From Bacilli bacterium (GTDB taxonomy: Bacteria > Bacillota_I > Bacilli_A > RF39 > UBA660): a stretch of 19,848 bases of DNA. The translations under genes were made by a program, and so were the position numbers. Positions 6,266-14,900 of the stretch are shown in pieces. The notes below the pieces were generated by a model. It made no database searches. It was given only the letters and a program-made list of their open reading frames with translations, and was not told the origin of the DNA. The stretch spans positions 1 to 19,848 of the forward strand of contig CAAGQJ010000017.1 of assembly GCA_900772095.1 (NCBI GenBank), read 5' to 3'. The stretch's first letter is position 1. The number at the start of each line of letters is the position of its first letter.

Positions 6266-8716
6266 ATGAAAAAGTATAAAGATTATTTTATTCTAACTGG
6301 TTTAATTTTATTAATAGTTTTAGTAACAACAGGACCACACAATCTATTTGGCTCCAATACAGATTGGTTAAATCAACATACTATTTTTCCAGATTATTTT
6401 AGACAAATGTTTTATCATACAAAAAAACTATTACCAAACTTTGCTATAAACTATGGAGCAGGGCAAAATATATTTAATATATCTTACTATGGCTTATTAA
6501 ATCCAATTGTTCTTTTATCATACTTATTTCCATTCCTAGAAATGAAAACTTACATGATTATTATAAATATTATCAGCATTATATCAAGTTCCATACTTTT
6601 TTATAAATTTATAAAACTAAATAACTTTAATAATAAAATCTGTTTACTTACTTCAATTTTATTTACTATATCAATGCCCCTTATATTCCATATGCAAAGA
6701 CATATTATGTTTGTAAACTATATGCCATTCCTTCTAATGAGTTTAATCGGGGTTATAAAATACTTAGAAAAAGAAAAAACATCTCTTCTAATAATAAGTA
6801 TTTTTCTAATGATTATGACTAGTTATTATTACAGTGTATCTTCTTTATTAGTAATATTTTTATATTATTTATATAAATATCTAAGTAATAACAAGTTTAA
6901 TCTAAAAAAAATCTTAAAATTTATTATAATCTTGATTATACCTGTATTAATGTCAATGATTTTACTACTACCAACATTATATACATTACTTGAAGGAAGA
7001 GAAAAATCTGTTTCAGGATTTAACTACAAACTATTTATACCAAACTTTAACATGCATAAATTATTCTGTGATTATGGTTCCCTAGGTCTAGGCTTTATAT
7101 CATTTATTTCCCTAATATATCTACTTTACACCAAGAAAAAAGAAAACACTATCTTAGGAATAGTTTTATCATTAATTTTATTTATACCACTTTCAGCATA
7201 CATATTAAATGGAACTTTATATACTCAAGAAAAATGCTTTATTCCATTTATTCCTTTATTTAGTTACTTAATAGCTATTTTTCTAAATGACCTATTTAAA
7301 AACAAAATAGAAATAAAAAAATTTACTATACTAATACTAACTATATCCATTATTTTATTTATAATAAAACCAAAACTATGTTACATTTCCTTACCATTTA
7401 TACTACTATCATTTATTACTTATGATAAATATCATAAATCAAAAATAGTATCAATTACCTTGATACTAATAGGATTAACATTCTTATTTATCTCATTTTA
7501 TAAAGAAGAAAAAGTAAGTATTAATATGTATAATGAAATATTTGATAAAGAAATAGATAATAAAATAAATGAAGTAATAAATGGTGACACCAACTATTAT
7601 AGATTTATAAACTTACATTATAACTTAAAAACTATAAATAAAATATATAATAACAAATACTATACAACATCCTTATATTCCTCTAATTATAATAAAGATT
7701 ATTTAAAATTTAACAGAGAAATATTTAAAACTAACAGAACTGATTACAATTACTTCTTAATATCTTCAAATAGTGATATTCTATATAATACTTTTATGGG
7801 CGTAAAATACATTTATTCAAAAGAAAACTTACCATACCCATATGAAAAAATAAGCGATAATATTTATATTAATAAATATACATATCCACTTATATATACA
7901 AATGATAAAACTATATCTAATAAAGAATTTGATAATTACTCATATCCCTATAAAAACTATCTATTATTAAAAAATGTTGTAATAAATAATAATAGTAATA
8001 ATTCTAATAAAATAAACATCCATAAAATTAACCCAAAGTATAAAATCATATCTAATTATGGTGTTGATATAAAACAAAATATTTTAGAGGTAAAAGACCA
8101 AGGTAAACTTACTGTAGAACTTGATACTCCATTAATAAATAAAATACTATTTATAAAACTAACTGGTTTAAAAGAAAATAAATGTAAACCAAATAATATA
8201 AATTTAACAATAAATGGTGTAACTAATTCATTAACGTGTACTAGATGGTTTTACCCAAATAAAAATAATACTTTTCACTATACAATAAGTGAAAAAAATA
8301 TTAAATATCTTACTATAGAATTAACAAAAGGTACCTATAATATAGATGATGTAGAAGCATACACAATGGATAATGAAGAACTTACAAATAACGATATAAC
8401 ACCTTTAAATATAAAATCCATTACAGTAGATAACATTAAAGGAAATATAACAGTGCCAAAAGATGGATATTTAGTTACAAGTATACCTTACGATGAAGGC
8501 TTTACTATCAAAATAGATGACAAAGTAACCCCAAAAGAAAAAGTAAACACTGCCTTTTTAGGAACACCTATAAAAGAAGGAACTCATAAAGTAGAAATAA
8601 CTTATTCCTCACCATATTTAAAAGAAGGCAAAATACTTAGTTTAATTGGTTTTGGACTATTCCTAATAACAATTTATATTGAAAAAAGAAAAAGTTTATT
8701 GTATAATACTAAGTAA
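6266..8716 (+). CDS. YfhO-family polytopic membrane protein (GT-C-like)
   Basis: An 816-residue protein from the preferred ATG at 6266. It has about a dozen hydrophobic segments in its first half, then a large extracytoplasmic domain and one final membrane segment at the C terminus. Family signatures are the loop after the first helix (GSNTDWLNQH, FINYGAGQN-like text followed by YYGLLNP), and near the end SIPYDEGFTIKIDDK, VNTAFLGTPIKEGTHKVEI and a last helix. Characterised YfhO/GtlB proteins add sugars to lipoteichoic or wall polymers from undecaprenyl-phosphate sugars outside the membrane; that role here follows from family only. The open frame extends to TTG at 6218, but that TTG is a -35 box. 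ATG 6266 has GGTGA upstream. It probably heads an operon with the 86-residue gene 12 bases downstream. Confidence 0.85.
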   Translation: MKKYKDYFILTGLILLIVLVTTGPHNLFGSNTDWLNQHTIFPDYFRQMFYHTKKLLPNFAINYGAGQNIFNISYYGLLNPIVLLSYLFPFLEMKTYMIIINIISIISSSILFYKFIKLNNFNNKICLLTSILFTISMPLIFHMQRHIMFVNYMPFLLMSLIGVIKYLEKEKTSLLIISIFLMIMTSYYYSVSSLLVIFLYYLYKYLSNNKFNLKKILKFIIILIIPVLMSMILLLPTLYTLLEGREKSVSGFNYKLFIPNFNMHKLFCDYGSLGLGFISFISLIYLLYTKKKENTILGIVLSLILFIPLSAYILNGTLYTQEKCFIPFIPLFSYLIAIFLNDLFKNKIEIKKFTILILTISIILFIIKPKLCYISLPFILLSFITYDKYHKSKIVSITLILIGLTFLFISFYKEEKVSINMYNEIFDKEIDNKINEVINGDTNYYRFINLHYNLKTINKIYNNKYYTTSLYSSNYNKDYLKFNREIFKTNRTDYNYFLISSNSDILYNTFMGVKYIYSKENLPYPYEKISDNIYINKYTYPLIYTNDKTISNKEFDNYSYPYKNYLLLKNVVINNNSNNSNKINIHKINPKYKIISNYGVDIKQNILEVKDQGKLTVELDTPLINKILFIKLTGLKENKCKPNNINLTINGVTNSLTCTRWFYPNKNNTFHYTISEKNIKYLTIELTKGTYNIDDVEAYTMDNEELTNNDITPLNIKSITVDNIKGNITVPKDGYLVTSIPYDEGFTIKIDDKVTPKEKVNTAFLGTPIKEGTHKVEITYSSPYLKEGKILSLIGFGLFLITIYIEKRKSLLYNTK

Positions 8717-8728
8717 TCGGAGGGCTAT

Positions 8729-8989
8729 ATGGATAAGTTATATCATGGATATTTATGCAACTTAAAAATAGAAAATTATATGTGTAATGTATATGTTTTA
8801 AAAGAAGTGATTTTAGTTAGGAAAAAAGATAAGTATTACGATGTTACAACTAATGAAACATATGATGTTATTCTTATGAATAAAGAAGGTAAACTAAATT
8901 TTCATAATGAAGGTTTATACTTTACAAATATAATACCATATGAAGAATTCTTAGAAAGAAACAAACCAAATATAAGAAAAAGGAAATAA
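8729..8989 (+). CDS. Small soluble protein, function unknown
   Basis: An 86-residue protein without signal peptide or membrane segment. It starts MDKLYHGYLC and is rich in Tyr, Lys and beta-prone residues (YMCNVYVLKEVILVRK, then YYDVTTNETYDVI), ending in a basic tail NIRKRK. It looks like a small beta-barrel or SH3-like fold, but no family is recognised. GGAGGG at 8719-8724 is well spaced and the gene begins 12 bases after the YfhO-like stop, so the two are very likely cotranscribed. A hairpin terminator begins at its own stop codon and lies before the cysteine desulfurase pair. Confidence 0.72.
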   Translation: MDKLYHGYLCNLKIENYMCNVYVLKEVILVRKKDKYYDVTTNETYDVILMNKEGKLNFHNEGLYFTNIIPYEEFLERNKPNIRKRK

Positions 8990-9012
8990 AACATACCAAT
9001 TGGTGTGTTTTT
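8988..9012 (+). terminator. Terminator or attenuator before the desulfurase pair
   Basis: Stem AAAACATACC/GGTGTGTTTT (8988-8997 and 9002-9011, with one G-T pair) closes on the loop AATT and is followed by T and ATT. Only three bases separate it from the GGAGG of the next gene, so no promoter fits between. The desulfurase genes must be read through it or use a promoter inside the 86-residue gene. Confidence 0.65.
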
Positions 9013-9024
9013 ATTGGAGGTAAA

Positions 9025-10074
9025 ATGATTTATTTAGATTACAGTGCTACTACAAAAGTAGATGAAAACGTTTTAAATAATTTTATAAACAATATAGATA
9101 AAAATTATTCAATAGAAAACCTTAAAGAGGAAATTAGAAGATTACTTAATACTTCTAAAGATGTAATATATACAAGTGGTTCAACTGAAGCAAACAATAG
9201 AATAATTAAAGGTATAGCATTAAAGTATCTTGGTAAAGACTCATATCATATTATTACTACCACTTTAGAGCATTCTTCTATTGAAGAACAAATGAAATAC
9301 TTAGAAAAAAATGGCTTTATTATCGATTATGTAAAATTAAAAGATGGAGTAGTAGACTTAAATGATTTAGAAAACAAAATAACAGATAAAACTATACTTG
9401 TATCTATAAATGCAGTAAATAGTGAAGTAGGTATATTACAACCAATTGATAAAATAGGGAAATTGCTAAAAAAACATAATATTTTATTTCATAGTGATAT
9501 GACTCAGGCAATAGGAAAAGTAAAAGTTAATTTAGAAAACGTTGACTTAGTAAGTTTTACAGCACATAAGTTTTATGGCTTAAAAGGAATTGGCGTAATC
9601 TTAAAAAGACATGATATTGATTTAATCCCTCTAGTATATGGGGAAGAATATAATACTCCATTAATAAACTCCTTAAAAGAAGCCTTAGAACTATCTTTAA
9701 AAGATATAGATAAAAACTATGAATATGTAAAAAAATTAAATAACACCTTAAAAGAAGAACTTCTAAAAATACCAGGTATTAGTATAAATAGCAATAAATA
9801 CTCAATTCCTCATATTTTAAATATAAGCATAAAAAACTACAAACCAGAAACATTTTTACATGCTTTAGAAAACTACAACATCTTTATATCAACAAAAAGC
9901 GCATGCAGTACTTCAAATGATTATTCAAAAGCAGTATATTCTATAACAGGTAACATGGAAAACGCCAAAACAAGTTTAAGAATAAGCATATCTCATAAAA
10001 CAAAAAAAGAAGAAATAGAAAACTTAATAAACGCTATAAAACAAATAATAAATGGTGATAAATATGACAAATAA
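9025..10074 (+). CDS. Cysteine desulfurase-like catalytic subunit lacking two interface loops
   Basis: A 349-residue class V aminotransferase of the NifS/IscS type. Present: YLDYSATT at the N terminus, TSGSTEANN (50-58), His83 for ring stacking, Asn132 (VNSEVG), Asp158 and Gln161 (SDMTQAIGK), the PLP lysine Lys182 in AHKFYGLKGIG, the catalytic Cys294 in SACSTS and the substrate-carboxylate Arg319. Against E. coli IscS two segments are missing: about 19 residues carrying NPxSxxHxxG between residues 10 and 45, and about 9 residues carrying the RSGT loop, where VYGEEYNTPL stands at 204-213. In the family homodimer the RSGT threonine contacts PLP of the other chain. The product would supply persulfide sulfur for Fe-S clusters or tRNA thiolation if active. 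GGAGGT lies at 9016-9021. The gene overlaps the next by 11 bases. Confidence 0.85.
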   Translation: MIYLDYSATTKVDENVLNNFINNIDKNYSIENLKEEIRRLLNTSKDVIYTSGSTEANNRIIKGIALKYLGKDSYHIITTTLEHSSIEEQMKYLEKNGFIIDYVKLKDGVVDLNDLENKITDKTILVSINAVNSEVGILQPIDKIGKLLKKHNILFHSDMTQAIGKVKVNLENVDLVSFTAHKFYGLKGIGVILKRHDIDLIPLVYGEEYNTPLINSLKEALELSLKDIDKNYEYVKKLNNTLKEELLKIPGISINSNKYSIPHILNISIKNYKPETFLHALENYNIFISTKSACSTSNDYSKAVYSITGNMENAKTSLRISISHKTKKEEIENLINAIKQIINGDKYDK

Positions 10075-10741
10075 TGAAGTAATAAATTCCTTTAAAGAAA
10101 CATGTTTAAAATTTATAGGTAATTCAAACTCTTTACATAGTTTAGGACTAAACTCTAGAAAACTAGAAAAATCTGCTACTGAGCAAATAAATAATCTTCT
10201 AAAAACAAATAAAGAAGTAATATATACATCAAGTAGAAATGAAGCTAATAGTTTAGTTATATTTGGTTACTTAGATAAATATAGAAACAAAAATAAAGAA
10301 ATCATATTATTTAAAAATATGGATGCTTCAATAACAAAACCACTAGAATTTCTAGAAAAACATAATATAAAAGTAACTACTATAGAAAACCTAAAAGAAT
10401 TAGAAGAAAAAATAAATGACAATGTAGTATTAGTATGTACTAAAAAAAATAATGCTAAAGGAGTAAACAATATTACAAAAAACTATAATACTAAGTTATT
10501 AATAGATATAAGTGATGATTTTGATATTAATTTTGATTATAATATAGGAGACTTTATTACATTTGACAAAGTAAGTACCAATCCTATAAAAGGAATTGGA
10601 GTTCTTTTAAAAAACAAAAATATTGTTCTAGAACCATTATTTCATGGAGGAAAAAGCACAACCATCTATAGAAGTGGAACTCCACCTTTACCTTTTATAG
10701 TAGCATTATCTAAAGCTATTAAATTAATGTATAAAAAATAA
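10064..10741 (+). CDS. Truncated NifS-like partner subunit without PLP lysine or catalytic cysteine
   Basis: A 225-residue protein from the preferred ATG at 10064; an in-frame ATG at 10052 is also possible, adding four residues, but GGTGA at 10054-10058 fits the later start. It aligns to NifS/IscS from just after the YLDYAATT motif to just after the RSGT loop and then stops, lacking the C-terminal domain with the catalytic Cys. In numbering from 10052 it keeps NSNSLHSLG (24-32), IYTSSRNEANS, KGIGVLL (180-186), HGG (198-200) and RSGT (207-210). The PLP-lysine site reads VSTNPIKGIG, with Ser in place of Lys and Val in place of His, so it cannot be catalytic alone. The segments it keeps are those missing in the upstream subunit. 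The 11-base overlap suggests translational coupling and a 1:1 heterodimer. Confidence 0.8.
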   Translation: MTNNEVINSFKETCLKFIGNSNSLHSLGLNSRKLEKSATEQINNLLKTNKEVIYTSSRNEANSLVIFGYLDKYRNKNKEIILFKNMDASITKPLEFLEKHNIKVTTIENLKELEEKINDNVVLVCTKKNNAKGVNNITKNYNTKLLIDISDDFDINFDYNIGDFITFDKVSTNPIKGIGVLLKNKNIVLEPLFHGGKSTTIYRSGTPPLPFIVALSKAIKLMYKK

Positions 10742-10746
10742 TAAAC

Positions 10747-10770
10747 TATCCACCTTAATAATGGGTGATA
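10747..10770 (+). promoter_or_regulatory. Possible hairpin covering the ribosome binding site of the Cys-rich gene
   Basis: TATC-C-ACC (10747-10754) can pair with GGT-GATA (10764-10770), with one bulged C and a loop of about nine bases. The 3' arm is the GGGTGAT that serves as the ribosome binding site of the gene at 10775. If formed, it would reduce translation of that gene relative to the desulfurase subunits. Short and unproven. Confidence 0.3.
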
Positions 10771-10774
10771 ATAT

Positions 10775-10948
10775 ATGAAAAAAGAAAATCAAACAATAAA
10801 ATGTGATGTTCATTCATGTGTTCATTGTAATTGTGATGAAAATATTTGCAAATTACGTGAAATAGAAGTCCAAAAACAATGCGGATGCGATAGTCCATGC
10901 ACATGTAGAGAAACTGTATGTGGTAGCTTCAAAAAAGAAGAAAAATAG
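10775..10948 (+). CDS. Cysteine-rich small protein, DUF1540-like
   Basis: A 57-residue protein with ten cysteines (10, 15, 18, 20, 25, 36, 38, 42, 44 and 49) and three positions of the form CxC. Text such as IKCDVHSCVHC and CGCDSPCTC ending TVCGSF fits the DUF1540 pattern of small Firmicute metal-binding proteins. It has no signal peptide or membrane segment. The ribosome binding site is GGGTGA at 10763-10768. It begins 33 bases after the desulfurase partner with no promoter between, and a strong terminator follows, so it is the last gene of that operon. Cys spacing suggests zinc or another thiophilic metal. A role as a sulfur or metal partner of the desulfurase is inference from position only. 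Confidence 0.75.
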   Translation: MKKENQTIKCDVHSCVHCNCDENICKLREIEVQKQCGCDSPCTCRETVCGSFKKEEK

Positions 10949-10952
10949 ATAA

Positions 10953-10985
10953 AAAAGGATATAACAAACAAAATTATATCCTTTT
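10953..10985 (+). terminator. Rho-independent terminator of the desulfurase operon
   Basis: A 12-bp perfect stem AAAAGGATATAA/TTATATCCTTTT (10953-10964 and 10974-10985) with a 9-base loop ends in four T followed by ATT. It is the strongest terminator seen in the window. Confidence 0.85.
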
Positions 10986-11068
10986 ATTAATAATAAAATA
11001 GACAAATAGTATTACGTTTAATTACACTCCTTAAAAAATACCAAAAGAACAAAAAACAGTAAAAAATA

Positions 11069-11097
11069 TTTACTTAATTAATTATAAATGATAGAAT
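11069..11097 (+). promoter_or_regulatory. Sigma-A promoter of the thioredoxin-like gene
   Basis: TTTACT (11069-11074), a 17-bp spacer ending TGA, and TAGAAT (11092-11097) form a -35/-10 pair with a TGn extension. Predicted start is near 11104, four bases before GAGGAGG. Confidence 0.55.
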
Positions 11098-11120
11098 TAA
11101 ATTATACGAGGAGGTAAAAC

Positions 11121-11813
11121 ATGAAAGAAAAAAAACAAACAATAATATTTGTCGCAGTAGGGGTTATAGTACTAGTAGGAGTATTTATATTATCAAATGT
11201 CTTAAACAAAAGTTATATACAAGAAATTACATATGAAGAGTACACAAAATTAAAAGATGAAGAAAATAAAAACTATGTATATACTGGTGATTTAACTACA
11301 TCTATAAAATCAGAATTAAATAGTTATGGAAAAAATAATGATACAGTTATTTATCATATAGACCCAAGCAAATTAACAAAAGACCAAAAAGAAGAATTAG
11401 GTTATACAAATGATAACTTCACTATATATGAAAATAATGAAGAAACTAAACACGAAGTTAAACTAATAAATATAACAGTGGATGAATACTTAAAACTAAT
11501 AAAAGAAAAAGGCTTTCACTTTATGTTTATAGGTAGTAAAACATGCGGATATTGTACTAAGTTTAAAGAAGAAATAAGCAAAGCCCAATTATTCCACGAC
11601 TTTGATATATATTATTTAGATTTATATGAAGTAGATGAAAAATCACTTAAAAAACTATACGAAAGCGATGACTATTTCACAACTGAGCAGTGGGGAACAC
11701 CTTTAAATTTCCTATATAAAGATGGCGAGAAATTAGGAACAATACCAGGATATGTTACTAGTGATGAATTAATTAAATTCTTATCTGATTATAGTGTTAT
11801 AAAAGAAAAGTAA
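11121..11813 (+). CDS. Membrane-anchored thioredoxin-like protein (CGYC)
   Basis: A 230-residue protein with an N-terminal signal anchor at about 7-26. Residues about 117-230 form a thioredoxin fold: IGSKTCGYCTKFKEE with the CxxC at 142-145, IYYLDLYEVDE, and WGTPLNFLY with the cis-proline Pro194, then a GTIPGY turn. The active site faces outside the membrane, so it is probably a thiol-disulfide oxidoreductase or disulfide reductase of surface proteins. Residues about 35-90 repeat the first part of this fold (ITYEEYTKL against ITVDEYLKL) with YTGDLTTS where the CxxC would be, suggesting an internal duplication with a dead first domain. GAGGAGG six bases upstream sets the start. It has its own promoter and terminator. 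Confidence 0.85.
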   Translation: MKEKKQTIIFVAVGVIVLVGVFILSNVLNKSYIQEITYEEYTKLKDEENKNYVYTGDLTTSIKSELNSYGKNNDTVIYHIDPSKLTKDQKEELGYTNDNFTIYENNEETKHEVKLINITVDEYLKLIKEKGFHFMFIGSKTCGYCTKFKEEISKAQLFHDFDIYYLDLYEVDEKSLKKLYESDDYFTTEQWGTPLNFLYKDGEKLGTIPGYVTSDELIKFLSDYSVIKEK

Positions 11814-11832
11814 AAAAAACTTTTCTTTTTTT
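11801..11832 (+). terminator. Rho-independent terminator of the thioredoxin-like gene
   Basis: Stem AAAAGAAAAGT/ACTTTTCTTTT (11801-11811 and 11819-11829) overlaps the last codons and the stop, with an all-A loop and a following T-run. Confidence 0.75.
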
Positions 11833-11919
11833 GTATACTAGTATATTTTGTCATATTATAGGAAAAACTAAAATTATAACTATAAGTAAAAAAATAGGAA
11901 AAAAATATTTAAACAAATA

Positions 11920-11948
11920 GTGACAAAATTAGATATTAATGGTATACT
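11920..11948 (+). promoter_or_regulatory. Promoter of the LRR-dockerin / cohesin operon
   Basis: GTGACA (11920-11925), a 17-bp spacer and TATACT (11943-11948). Predicted start near 11955 gives a leader of about 22 nt with GGAAGGTG. The stretch from TGACAAAA through the -10 to TTTACnTATA and the ribosome binding site is shared with the promoter of the paralogue at 18024-18052. Confidence 0.65.
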
Positions 11949-11976
11949 TTACATATAGTAGGAAGGTGTGTTTATT

Positions 11977-14900
11977 ATGAAAAAAATTAAATTAAAACTA
12001 AACAATAAAACTAAAATAATATTTAGTATTTTAGTAATAGGTATTATAGTGCCAACTTTTATAGTATGCGCTTTTTATAAGCCTACTAAACTAAACAAGT
12101 ATATTGCATCAACATTATATAAAGAAGAAAACAACATTTATTTTAATGATAACACTCTTTATAATTGTATTATTGATGCTTACAACAAAGAAAATAATAC
12201 TACTAATCCATATACATATAGTTTAAGTTTAGAAGAATTAAGTAGCATTAAAGAAGTTACTTGTAGAGGAGATGAACTCTCAGAAGAAGCATTTAAAGTT
12301 TCAGACCTAACAGGGATAGACAAACTAGAAAACTTAGAATATTTAGAAATACCAAATAACTTTTTAACAGAAGTAGATTTATCAAAAAATACTAAGTTAA
12401 AGACTCTATACCTAGGTGGAAATCAGTTAGAAGCCCTAGACATAAGTAAGAACACATTACTAACTGATTTAAGTGTAGGATGGAATGCTCTAACAGAATT
12501 AGATGTTACAAACAATCAAAAACTAACTAGCTTGGAACTAGATTATAATCAATTAGAAAGTATTGATTTATCGCAAAATTTAGATTTGACAAAATTAAGC
12601 TTAGCTACAAATAAATTTGCCAGTGTAGATTTAAGTAACAATACCAAATTAAATGAACTATTTTTATTTCACAATAAACTTTCAAATCTAGATTTAAGTA
12701 ACAATACTTTAATAACAAACTTAAGATTAGAAAAAAACAATCTAACATATATAGACTTAAGTAACAATACGAAATTAACTGATTTAATGGTAGATAACAA
12801 CCAATTAACAACTTTGGATTTAACAAACAATGAGGAACTACAAAATTTATCAGCAGAAGCAAATAAAATAACAAACATTAATTTAGAAAACAATTCTAAT
12901 CTTAAAATAATAAGTATGGATAACAATTCTTTAACAGATATTGATTTAACAAATATAAACAAATTGGAACAACTATATTTAAATAATAACGCATTAACAC
13001 AAATAAATTTAGAAAACAATTTAAATTTGTCACAATTACAATTAATTAATAATAAATTAACAACTTTAGACTTAACCAAAAATACACAACTTATCTCATT
13101 AAACATTAATGGAAATGCATTCGAGGCAAACAACATCATTCTTTTTAAAGGTAAAACATTAGAAAAAGCAAGTTTACCATATCCAGATGTATCGTTACCA
13201 CCTGGAAAAACATTAACATTAAAAGATATTACTTGTAACGAAAACTGTTTAACCTCAAATGAAAATCAAATAACAGTAAACGAAAGTGGAGAATATACAT
13301 TAACATTAACTTACACTCACGATTTAAGTGAAGAAGATTTAGTAGAGGTTAAAGTTCCGCTAACAGTAATTGAACTTACAAGTAATGATTACATGATAGA
13401 TAATGACAATAAAGCCATCTATTACTTAAATAAAGAATTTGATATAAATAATATAACATTTAAATCAGGTGAAGAAGAATATACCAATGAAAAATTAACA
13501 AAAGAATATAATGGTAATATTTTAACTATTAAATATGATGGTTCTATAGTAAATACTTATAATGTTAGTAAATTAACAATGTATTCAGATAAATATACCA
13601 TTAAAGATGATACTATAGATGTACTTGATTTTACATTCGATAAAAACAATATTAAATTTAAATTAGGTGAAGAAGACTTTACCGATGAAAAATTAACTAT
13701 AGAGTATAACTATGGTCAAACCATAGAATTTACCGAAGAACAAAAAAAACGTGCTGATGTAAACAAAGATGGTGTCATAGATGAAGCTGATGTTAAAATG
13801 TTACGTGAGGTTATCGCGTCAGGAACAAATACCTTAGAAAACTCACTTGGTGATGTAAATCTTGATGGTAAAGTAGGCTTAAAAGATGTTTTAGTATTAA
13901 GAATGTATCTTTATACTAACTTAGCTATCAAATATGATGGTAATTTAATAGATGCTTATAAAGTTAATATCTTAAATTTAACTAGTGCTGACTATATAAT
14001 AGATAACGAAAACTCCAAATTATACTATGGAGATAAAACATTTAACATAGATAACGTAATAGTAAAACTAGGAGCAGAAGAATATACCGATGAAAAACTA
14101 ACAAAAGAATTTAATGATAGCATTTTAACTATTAAATATGATGGTAATGTATTAAAAACATTTACAGTTATTCCTGTAGCAATAAGTTCAGCAGAATATA
14201 CAATTAATAGTGATTATATTTATATAGGCAATAACACACTTGATTTAAGCAAAATAAGCGTTAACATAGGAGAACGTAATATAAACCAAGATGAAAACAC
14301 ACTTGAAATTAAACATAACAATAAAGTAGTAAAAACATATAAAATAATAAAAACATCTTTATCTGACTACATAATAAAAGATGACACAATATATTCATTA
14401 AATGAAGAATTTGACATTAATAAAGTAAGTGCAACTAATGCAGAATTTGTAATTGAAGATAATAAATTAAACTTAAAATATAATGATAATATAATAAAAA
14501 CATATAATATTAGTAAAATAGAAATTTCTTCAGATTACTATGTAATTACTAATGATAGTATTTATATAAAAGATAATGAATTATCAGTAGATAAAATAAC
14601 AATAAATAATGCAACATTAAAACAAGAAGATAGTAAACTTAAATTACTAATAGGAGAAGAAACAATAAAAGAATACGAAATCGTAAAAGTTACCATTTCT
14701 TCTGAACTATATGATATTGATGGTGATTATATTTATTCATATAATCGTAATCTTTCATCAGATTATATTACATCAAATATTGGTACAGTAGACTTAACAA
14801 ATAATAAAGTTACAATCATCTTAAATGATAAAGTAATTGCAACATATCAAGCAATTAACATTAATTCAGAAGAATACAAAATTGGAAAAAACTATGTATT

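Noticed and set aside
12605..13139. Long minus-strand open frames inside the LRR region
   Set aside because: They are Leu/Phe/Ser/Val-rich mirror frames created by the repeated AT-rich codons of the LRR gene. No ribosome binding site or domain is seen, and the plus frame has clear protein repeats.
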